Positions 58,032-64,000 of a stretch of DNA of 64,000 nucleotides are shown here, piece by piece. Numbering within the stretch: the first letter of the stretch is position 1; each line of letters opens with the position of its first letter. The translations under genes were made by a program, and so were the position numbers. A model generated the notes under the pieces. The model had not been told where the DNA came from. It saw only the letters and a program-made list of their open reading frames with translations, and searched no databases. Source of the stretch: an uncultured Selenomonadaceae bacterium (GTDB taxonomy: Bacteria; Bacillota; Negativicutes; Selenomonadales; Selenomonadaceae); the NCBI GenBank assembly GCA_902778455.1, contig CACYXR010000015.1, forward strand, positions 1-64,000, given 5' to 3'.

Positions 58032-59108
58032 TTACAGAATTTCCATCAACTCTTTGCTGCTTTTCGTCAGCCGCTCGCTGCCCGTTTCCGTGACCAGTAC
58101 GGTGTCCTCGATGCGAAGGCCGCTTTTTCCCGGAAGGTAAACCCCCGGCTCCACCGTGACGAGCATCCCGGGCAACAGGCTTTCACAATCGCTCTTTGTC
58201 GACAGCCGCGGTTCCTCGTGGATCTCGAGGCCGAGACTGTGCCCGAGGCCATGGCCGAAATTCTTACCGTAGCCCGCGGCCGCGATCCGCTGCCGCACCA
58301 ATCCGTCGACTTCTTTTCCGGGCACGCCGGGCTTCACCAGCGAGACGCCGAATTCCTGCGCGTCCAGCACCGTCCCGTACAGCGCGCGCTGCTCGTCGCT
58401 CGCAGGCCCCACGCACACGGTACGCGTCATATCCGAATGATACCCTTCGTACACCGCGCCGTAGTCCATTGTAACAAATTCTCCCGAAACAATCAACTTT
58501 TCTGTTGCAATTCCGTGAGGAAGGCTTCCACGCTCTCCCGACGCGACAATCGTCGTAAACGCGGGACGCTCGGAACCGAGACTGCGCATCGTCATTTCAA
58601 GCTGCGCCGCCACTTCCCGCTCCGAAATGCCGGGACGGATAAACTTGACAATATCGAGGAACGCCGCGTCGCCGATCTCGCAAGCCTTCCGGATGCAGGC
58701 GATTTCCTCCGCTTCCTTGACCTCACGCAGCTTATCGAGATGAACGGGAACGTCGAGGGCCGCTTTTTTTTCGAGCCGCTCGCCGAATTTCACGAACGTG
58801 TCGTAAAGCATCGCGTTTCCCTCGAAGGCCAGCTTTTTCCAGCCATGCGCCTTGGCGCACTCCGCTGCCTTATCCAAAAGCCCCTCCTTCTGCTCGATTA
58901 CCTCAAACAACGGCGCCTGCTCCGCGGCCTGCTCCGTGTAGCGCGAGTCCGTCACGAGCAGCGCGTCATCCGGAGAAACCAGCAGCAGCGAATCGTCGCC
59001 GCGAAAGCCGCTGAAATAATGGAGATTGACTTCCTTGTTCACGACCACGGCGTCCGCTTTTTTCTCCCGCAGGAAATCCCGCAGCCGCGAAAGCCGCTCC
59101 ACGATCAT
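58032..59108 (-). CDS. pepP: Xaa-Pro aminopeptidase (M24B)
   Basis: 358 residues. The creatinase-type N-terminal domain is followed by a pita-bread metallopeptidase: TMDYGAVYEGYHSDMTRT (two Asp), FGHGLGHSLGLEIHE (His), VTVEPGVYLPG (Glu) and LRIEDTVLV (Glu), five metal ligands in all. It cleaves N-terminal residues before Pro. The start overlaps the aroQ stop by ATGA; efp follows, a common Firmicutes pairing. Cytoplasmic. Confidence 0.95.
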   Translation of the reverse strand: MIVERLSRLRDFLREKKADAVVVNKEVNLHYFSGFRGDDSLLLVSPDDALLVTDSRYTEQAAEQAPLFEVIEQKEGLLDKAAECAKAHGWKKLAFEGNAMLYDTFVKFGERLEKKAALDVPVHLDKLREVKEAEEIACIRKACEIGDAAFLDIVKFIRPGISEREVAAQLEMTMRSLGSERPAFTTIVASGERGSLPHGIATEKLIVSGEFVTMDYGAVYEGYHSDMTRTVCVGPASDEQRALYGTVLDAQEFGVSLVKPGVPGKEVDGLVRQRIAAAGYGKNFGHGLGHSLGLEIHEEPRLSTKSDCESLLPGMLVTVEPGVYLPGKSGLRIEDTVLVTETGSERLTKSSKELMEIL

Positions 59109-59557
59109 GATTTCGCCTCCGCAAGACGGCGAATCACGACCTCCAGCGCCGCCATATAGCTGTCCGCCCCGAATCCGGCAATCTGCCCCATCACCACCGG
59201 CGAAATCACCGAATGATGACGAAATTCTTCCCGCCGATGGATATTGGAAAGATGCACCTCGATGACCGGCACGGCAATCGCCGCTATCGCGTCCCGAATC
59301 GCCACGCTGTAATGGGTGAACGCCGCCGCGTTCAGGATGACAAACGCGTATCCCTTTTCCGGCGCCTGCTGCAAAGCATCCACCAAAACGCCCTCATGGT
59401 TCGACTGCAAAAAGTCCGCCCCGATTCCAGCCTCTTCGACTCGCGCCGCAATCATTTTGTTGATATCGTCCAACGTCGTCCGCCCATAAATCTCCGGCTC
59501 CCTTTTTCCCAAAAGGTTCAGGTTCGGCCCGTGCAGAACCAATATTTTCCCCATCAT
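59105..59557 (-). CDS. aroQ: Type II 3-dehydroquinate dehydratase
   Basis: 150 residues from ATG 59557 (GGGAGGACAGCG); ATG 59554 is also possible. LVLHGPNLNLLGKREPEIYG includes the active-site Asn and the lid Arg/Tyr. SNHEGVLVDALQ, LNAAAFTHYSVAIRDA and VEVHLSNIHRREEFRHHSV carry the catalytic His and Asn. Shikimate pathway step 3. It is followed directly by pepP and efp. Confidence 0.96.
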   Translation of the reverse strand: MMGKILVLHGPNLNLLGKREPEIYGRTTLDDINKMIAARVEEAGIGADFLQSNHEGVLVDALQQAPEKGYAFVILNAAAFTHYSVAIRDAIAAIAVPVIEVHLSNIHRREEFRHHSVISPVVMGQIAGFGADSYMAALEVVIRRLAEAKS

Positions 59558-59655
59558 CGCTGTCCTCCCGTTATACAGATATGGCATTCCCCTCGCAACA
59601 GCCTGATTCCCGGCGTTTTCCCGCTTCTCTCAAACGTTTACAAAAACCATACATA

Positions 59656-59684
59656 TTTACAAAATCCGTGCATTATTATATAAT
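59656..59684 (+). promoter_or_regulatory. Promoter of the diguanylate cyclase gene
   Basis: TTTACA, 17 nt, TATAAT. It gives a 140-nt leader in which I do not recognise a c-di-GMP riboswitch. Confidence 0.65.
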
Positions 59685-59831
59685 ATTGGAAGCGGCTTCG
59701 CAACCGGGCCGCAAACACCGCAAAACAAGTATCACAGCGGTTAATATCATGCGCCAGAAATGGGGATGTGCTTTTTGCATAACAATGAGCATATTCCCGT
59801 TATTTGATTGTGCGAGAGGACCTGAAGAATT

Positions 59832-61208
59832 ATGAGCTCGATTCGTTTTTTGAGCAGCGATACCGACGTCACCATATCACTGAAAAAACTCAATTACTGC
59901 ATGCTGATTGCCGCCTTCTTTATTTCCGCGGTACTGTTTATCGCGATGCGGCAGACAAAATCGATGTACGACGAAACCCACGAGGTCACGTCGCAGCTTC
60001 GCGAATATGAAGAAACCTCCTCCGACCTGCAGGTTGCTTCCGATTACCTGACCGAGGAAATACGGCTTTTCGCCGTCACCGGCAACAAAAAGCACCTCGA
60101 CAATTATTTCGAGGAAGCCAATGTCACAAAGCGCCGCGACAAAGCACTGGAATTGCTTAAAGCCCGGCACAAGGACTCGGCGGCTTATCTGGAATTGCAG
60201 ACCGCGATGAACGGCTCCCAGTTCCTGATGATCATGGAATTCCATGCAGCGCGGCTAGCCGTAGACGCTTACAATTACAATATCAAAGATTTCCCGAATG
60301 AAATCCAGCTTGTGCAGCTGCCCCAGACCGAAGCGTCACTTCCCCCCCAGCAAAAGGGAGAAATCGCGAAGCAAATGCTTTTCAACGAAGAATACCGGCG
60401 GCAAAAGAAGTTCATCTCCGAACACATGATGAACTGCGTAATGGATCTTGAAAAGGAGATCTGGGAAAAACAGGCGGAAGTTTCCGCGAAACTGAAGACC
60501 ACGTTGTTCCTCGAGCACGCTTTGACGGTGCTGCTGATCGTGGTCCTGCTCGCCATCGTGTTCCTGACCTCCCGGCTGGTAATTTTCCCGCTGCAGGAAT
60601 ATGTGACACTGATTCGCAGGGACAAGGAAATCCCGGAAAAGGGAGCCGAGGAGATCCGCTTCCTCGCGCAAACTTACAACAAAATGCGCGAAGCCAACCT
60701 GCTCCACCGTGAGCGGCTCTCCTACGAGGCGTCCCACGACAAACTGACGACGCTTTACAACCGCCGGGGATTCAGCGAACTGATGGAAGACCTCGACCTC
60801 AGCAACGCCGCCCTCCTGCTGGTTGACCTCGACAAGTTCAAATCGGTCAACGATCTCTATGGCCATGATATGGGCGACCAGGTGCTGGTCAAAGTCTCCA
60901 AGACACTGCTCCAGTTCTTCGGGGACAGCGGCCATGTGTGCCGGCTCGGCGGCGACGAATTCGTGGTCCTGCTGGAAAACGCGTCCCCGGAAATACAGGA
61001 TCAGTTGAAAAAGCAGATACAGGCCATCAACCAAAAACTCAGAGACTCCGGCGACGGAGTTATTCCAGTCTCGGTCAGCGTGGGCGTCTCATTCTGCAGC
61101 GGAAGCAAGGACATCAAAAAAATCCTGAAGTTCGCCGACACCGCCCTTTACGAAGCAAAGGAAAACGGCAGAGGCGATGTGCGCTTCACCAGCGAAAAAG
61201 AAGCATAA
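59832..61208 (+). CDS. Membrane diguanylate cyclase (GGDEF)
   Basis: 458 residues. A helix near 17-38 (NYCMLIAAFFISAVLFIAM), a periplasmic sensor region (about 45-220), a second helix (ALTVLLIVVLLAIVFLTSRLVIFPL), a short HAMP-like linker and a C-terminal GGDEF domain (about 290-450) with RLGGDEFVVLLENA. SYEASHDKLTTLYNRRGF is the classic start of the domain. Active site intact. The RxxD inhibitory site five residues before GGDEF is absent (GDSG there), so product inhibition is unlikely. It makes c-di-GMP, likely to control motility or adhesion together with the flagellin. Confidence 0.93.
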   Translation: MSSIRFLSSDTDVTISLKKLNYCMLIAAFFISAVLFIAMRQTKSMYDETHEVTSQLREYEETSSDLQVASDYLTEEIRLFAVTGNKKHLDNYFEEANVTKRRDKALELLKARHKDSAAYLELQTAMNGSQFLMIMEFHAARLAVDAYNYNIKDFPNEIQLVQLPQTEASLPPQQKGEIAKQMLFNEEYRRQKKFISEHMMNCVMDLEKEIWEKQAEVSAKLKTTLFLEHALTVLLIVVLLAIVFLTSRLVIFPLQEYVTLIRRDKEIPEKGAEEIRFLAQTYNKMREANLLHRERLSYEASHDKLTTLYNRRGFSELMEDLDLSNAALLLVDLDKFKSVNDLYGHDMGDQVLVKVSKTLLQFFGDSGHVCRLGGDEFVVLLENASPEIQDQLKKQIQAINQKLRDSGDGVIPVSVSVGVSFCSGSKDIKKILKFADTALYEAKENGRGDVRFTSEKEA

Positions 61209-61218
61209 TATCCACGAA

Positions 61219-61257
61219 AAAAATCCCCAAAAGCCTGTCAACGCTTTTGGGGATTTT
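61219..61257. terminator. Bidirectional terminator
   Basis: AAATCCCCAAAAGC/GCTTTTGGGGATTT stem with flanking A and T runs between the convergent cyclase and acyP genes. Confidence 0.95.
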
Positions 61258-61279
61258 CTTTGCCCTGTTTCCCGTTTCT

Positions 61280-61558
61280 TTATTTCCGCACCTCAAAACC
61301 CGTTTCGCCATCGACGTTCTTACAGAACTCGAAGGTCATATGCTCGACCTTGCAAAGACCGTTGCCTTCCCTGAGCCGTTCTTTGAATTCCCCGAAGCGG
61401 GCCTCGTCGCCCTGCGCCTCCATGACCACCGAGCCGTCGGGCATATTTTTCACCCAGCCCGTGAAACCAAGCTCCTGCGCTACGCTCTGCACAAAGACGC
61501 GAAAGCCTACGCCCTGTACTTTTCCCATGCACCTTCCCGCGTGCCGTACCGTTTTCAT
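61280..61558 (-). CDS. acyP: Acylphosphatase
   Basis: 92 residues from ATG 61558, which overlaps the U32 gene stop (ATGA) and is seven nucleotides from GGAGG. GKVQGVGFRVFVQSVAQELGFTGWVKNMPDGSV includes the catalytic Arg and Asn. It hydrolyses acyl phosphates such as carbamoyl phosphate. One of the few small enzymes here with a near-complete family match. Confidence 0.95.
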   Translation of the reverse strand: MKTVRHAGRCMGKVQGVGFRVFVQSVAQELGFTGWVKNMPDGSVVMEAQGDEARFGEFKERLREGNGLCKVEHMTFEFCKNVDGETGFEVRK

Positions 61559-62796
61559 TGCCATTCCTCCATTCTTGCATCTCTCCGCAAAATCGCGTAC
61601 TTTTCTATCGGCTTTTCCATGCGGATACGGACGTGCTGTTGCGGATGCGGCGCCGCTTCAATGGCTTCGCCGTCCTCGTCCGTCATTTCCGAGAGCTTTT
61701 GCCGCCACCCCTCGCCCCTCGGCGGGAAAATCTCGATTTCCTCGCCGACCCGCATATGGTTCCTCTGCTCGACGAGCGCGAAGCCTGTTGATTCATCATA
61801 ATCCAGGGCCAGCCCGACGAACTCCGAGGTCTGCGTATAGGACGAGCTGCTGTAAATCTGCGCATCCGACGGCGGCCCGCCGTGGAAAAAGCCGTTGGTA
61901 TAGGCGCGGTGTGAAACCTTGTCCAGTTCCTCGGTCCAAACAGGATTGACTGAAAATGTTTCCGGCGCATCGAAATACGCGTCAATGGCCATACGATACG
62001 CCTTCGTGACGCTTGCGGCATAGTGGACGCTTTTCATACGCCCCTCGATTTTCAGGCTGTCCACGCCGCTTTCGATGACCTCCGCCAGAAACGGCATCAG
62101 ACAGAGATCCTTCGAGTTGAAAATATACGTCCCCCGCCCGTCCTCCTCAACGGGAAAATACTGCCCCGGCCTCGTTTCCTCCATCAGAGCGTATTTCCAG
62201 CGGCAGGCCTGCGCGCAGTTGCCGCGGTTCGCATCACGCCCCGTGAAGTAGTTGCTCATCAAACATCGCCCGGAATAAGAAATACACATCGCGCCATGAA
62301 CGAATAATTCCAATTCCACATCGCAGCGTCGGCGAATTTCTCTTATATCCGCTAGCGGCACTTCCCGCGCCAGCACCACGCGTTCCGCGCCGAGCCGTGC
62401 CCAGGCGTTGACTGCCGCGTGATTTATGCTGTTCGCCTGCGTACTGATATGCAACGGCAAGTCCGGTACGTTTTCCCGCGCGATTGAGAACACGCCGAGA
62501 TCGGAAACGAGAATCGCGTCCGCGCCGATTTCCCGCAAAAAGCGAAGGTAATCCGTCAGCCCCGCCAGTTCCTCATTGTGCGGATAGACGTTGACTGTCA
62601 CATAAATCTTTTTCCCGCGCTCATGGGCGAACCGCACAGCCTCCGCCATTTCCTGCTGCGAGAAATTGCCGCCCTGTGCGCGAAGCCCGTATTTTTCTCC
62701 GCCCAGATAGACAGCGTCTGCGCCATAGAGAATCGCCATTTTCAGTTTTTCCATATTCCCGGCTGGAGCCAAAAGCTCCGGCTTTTTTTGTTTCAT
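61555..62796 (-). CDS. Peptidase U32 family protein
   Basis: 413 residues from ATG 62796 (GGAGGGACGA). KKPELLAPAGNMEKLKMAI opens the family. ELELFVHGAMCISYSGRCLMSN carries the U32 signature with its cysteines, and RGNCAQACRWKY adds more. Relatives include YegQ/RlhA (23S rRNA C2501 hydroxylation) and TrhP (tRNA uridine hydroxylation); true protease action is doubtful. TrhP-type is most likely because an O-methyltransferase gene (trmR-like) precedes it, the arrangement of B. subtilis yrrMNO. Confidence 0.88.
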   Translation of the reverse strand: MKQKKPELLAPAGNMEKLKMAILYGADAVYLGGEKYGLRAQGGNFSQQEMAEAVRFAHERGKKIYVTVNVYPHNEELAGLTDYLRFLREIGADAILVSDLGVFSIARENVPDLPLHISTQANSINHAAVNAWARLGAERVVLAREVPLADIREIRRRCDVELELFVHGAMCISYSGRCLMSNYFTGRDANRGNCAQACRWKYALMEETRPGQYFPVEEDGRGTYIFNSKDLCLMPFLAEVIESGVDSLKIEGRMKSVHYAASVTKAYRMAIDAYFDAPETFSVNPVWTEELDKVSHRAYTNGFFHGGPPSDAQIYSSSSYTQTSEFVGLALDYDESTGFALVEQRNHMRVGEEIEIFPPRGEGWRQKLSEMTDEDGEAIEAAPHPQQHVRIRMEKPIEKYAILRRDARMEEWQ

Positions 62797-63401
62797 TCGT
62801 CCCTCCACGACACGGCCATACCGTCGCCCTCGGGGAATATTTCTGTCCGAAAGCCCGGCGCGGAACGGACAAGCCGCAAATATTCCCGAAGCTGAAGCAC
62901 CATCGTCCGATAGGAATGCTTCGGCCACTCCTCGCTGCCATCGCCTTCGACCAGCCCGCGGAACAGCACGTTGTCCGCGACGACGACAGCACGCGGCGCG
63001 AGCAACGGCTGGACGCCGAGCCAAAAATCGGGATAGCGCGATTTCGCCGCGTCGATGAACACGAGATCGAAATTACCCGAAATCGTCGGCAAAAGCTTTT
63101 CCGCCGCTCCGACAACCACCGACGCCCGCGCCGCCATCCCTGCACGGCAAAGAAAGGAGCGCGCCGCCTCAACAATGACGGCGTCGCGCTCAATCGTCAC
63201 GATTTCCGCGTCCGGCAATTCTCGAAGAGCCAACAGCGCCGAATAGCCGATCGCCGTCCCCAATTCCAGAATCCGGCGCGGCGCTGCCTCGCGCACCGTT
63301 CGCAAGAATACGGGACGCGCCGCCTCGGTCAAGATCGGTACCTCTTTATCTCGCGCGTACGCTTCCATCTCGCGCAGTAAATCGTCTATACGTTCCATCA
63401 T
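62793..63401 (-). CDS. SAM-dependent O-methyltransferase (TrmR/YrrM-like)
   Basis: 202 residues. Class I methyltransferase family 3: ILELGTAIGYSALLAL (SAM site), IVTIERDAVIVEAARS, FDLVFIDAAKSRY with the metal Asp, and VVVADNVLFRGLV. In B. subtilis TrmR (YrrM) methylates 5-hydroxyuridine in tRNA, next to mltG (yrrL) and U32 genes, the same order as here (mltG, this gene, U32). Overlaps by ATGA on both sides show tight coupling. Confidence 0.88.
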   Translation of the reverse strand: MMERIDDLLREMEAYARDKEVPILTEAARPVFLRTVREAAPRRILELGTAIGYSALLALRELPDAEIVTIERDAVIVEAARSFLCRAGMAARASVVVGAAEKLLPTISGNFDLVFIDAAKSRYPDFWLGVQPLLAPRAVVVADNVLFRGLVEGDGSEEWPKHSYRTMVLQLREYLRLVRSAPGFRTEIFPEGDGMAVSWRDE

Positions 63402-64000
63402 CGCACTCGATTTACGATTTCCAAATGCTCGTCATAGTTATTCGAGTAATGGTTATGCCCGGCGCGGTCCGCCACGAAATACAGGTAATCGGTATCCGCC
63501 GGATTCAGTACCGCCTCTATGGAATCGAGCCCCGGATTCGCAATCGGTCCCGGCGGCAGGCCGTAGTGCTGATAGGTGTTGTACGGCGAGTCGATTTCCG
63601 TGTCCGCGTAGGTCACATCTTCCTTCGGCGCATCCAACAGATACTGGATCGTCGTATCCGATTGGAGCGGCATATTGATTTCGAGACGCTTGAAGAAAAC
63701 CTGCGCAATGATGGGGCGATCTTCCTCATATCGGGCTTCTTTCTCCACCAATGAGGCCAACGTCACCAGCTCGTAAACCGAAAGATTCAACTTCTCGGCT
63801 TTCGCGCGCATCTCATCCGTCAGCTTATCGTCGAAATTCCGCACCATCATTTGCAGAATCGCCTCGGACGACGTTCCCGGCTCTACCTCGTAAGTGTCGG
63901 GGAACAAAAACCCCTCGGATCGGAACATCGTCTGACGCGACGCTTTCATATACCGGTACGGGGCGAAATTCCTGGCCTTGTCCAAAAATTCCTTCGACTG
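63398..64000 (-). CDS. mltG: Endolytic murein transglycosylase MltG, C-terminal part
   Basis: 201 codons up to the window edge; the 5' part is cut off at 64000. EGFLFPDTYEVEPGT, ASLVEKEARYEEDRPIIAQVFFKRLEINMPLQSDTTIQYLL (catalytic Glu) and SPYNTYQHYGLPPGPIANPGLDSIEAVLNP are diagnostic. The end is GHNHYSNNYDEH. It cuts nascent glycan strands in the periplasm. Its stop overlaps the O-methyltransferase start. Confidence 0.95.
   Translation of the reverse strand, partial: QSKEFLDKARNFAPYRYMKASRQTMFRSEGFLFPDTYEVEPGTSSEAILQMMVRNFDDKLTDEMRAKAEKLNLSVYELVTLASLVEKEARYEEDRPIIAQVFFKRLEINMPLQSDTTIQYLLDAPKEDVTYADTEIDSPYNTYQHYGLPPGPIANPGLDSIEAVLNPADTDYLYFVADRAGHNHYSNNYDEHLEIVNRVR

Noticed and set aside
59691-59831. 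c-di-GMP riboswitch before the diguanylate cyclase
   Set aside because: Conserved GEMM segments are absent from the leader.

Overview
The window reads as a chromosomal segment of a diderm Firmicute, most likely a member of the Negativicutes (Selenomonas/Sporomusa-like). The basis is a combination of LPS genes (heptose kinase, heptose phosphatase, HldD epimerase, two family-9 glycosyltransferases, O-antigen ligase) with Firmicutes-style signals: strong GGAGG ribosome sites, TTG/GTG starts, a c-di-AMP (ydaO) riboswitch and a Fst/holin-like type I toxin locus. Base composition is GC-rich, except for an AT-rich left edge (1-660), the glycosyltransferase at 23748-24935 and a few intergenic islands. 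Most genes lie on the minus strand. Three perfect parS sites (13189, 13321, 53179) suggest, but do not prove, that the segment lies in the origin-proximal part of the chromosome.

Left to right: 1-660 holds two coupled AT-rich genes that share a QIGIQ(N/K)NYYG motif resembling amyloid-signalling (RHIM/BASS-type) motifs, followed by a class III Fic protein and two tandem secreted C69 dipeptidases. Positions 4888-15176 form a corrinoid methyltransferase region: LysR regulator, corrinoid protein, an MtmB-family methyltransferase with no pyrrolysine, an ECF S component, LarE, a double-YezD protein, two URO-D-fold methyltransferases, an ASKHA/ferredoxin corrinoid activator and a 2x[4Fe-4S] protein. 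Next come iscU/iscS, an NlpC/P60 hydrolase under a c-di-AMP riboswitch, tRNA-Leu and a DEDD exonuclease. Positions 18971-25823 carry one-carbon and electron-transfer genes (nfnAB, a MetF-like reductase, fhs, folD) interrupted by an AT-rich glycosyltransferase. These are followed by menaquinone-type genes (ubiA/ubiD-like, polyprenyl synthase), tatAC and an Rrf2 regulator.

Positions 31042-41802 are a continuous, heavily overlapping LPS core operon. hypF and a small membrane protein follow, then cstA on the plus strand, purL, yhcH, an Lrp/aminotransferase pair and an XRE regulator. At 53.2-56.5 kb there is an unusual block: an extended parS, a sigma70 promoter, a short leader ORF containing a G10 tract, a chimeric Thr-rich, Cys-rich flagellin with a beta-helix-like insert, a 153-bp repeat element and a complete two-RNA type I toxin-antitoxin locus whose 22-residue toxin gene is very short. 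The right end has a Crp/Fnr regulator, efp, pepP, aroQ, a diguanylate cyclase, acyP, a U32 protease, an O-methyltransferase and the 3' part of mltG.

How the genes may work together (inference): the corrinoid cluster would demethylate an unknown methylated compound. The methyl group could in principle enter the folate pool served by fhs, folD and the MetF-like protein, but the acceptor enzyme is not obvious because both candidate second methyltransferases have the URO-D (coenzyme M-type) fold. The most novel-looking items are the non-Pyl MtmB cluster, the extended parS units, the poly-G flagellin leader, the chimeric flagellin, the type I TA locus and the paired amyloid-motif genes.
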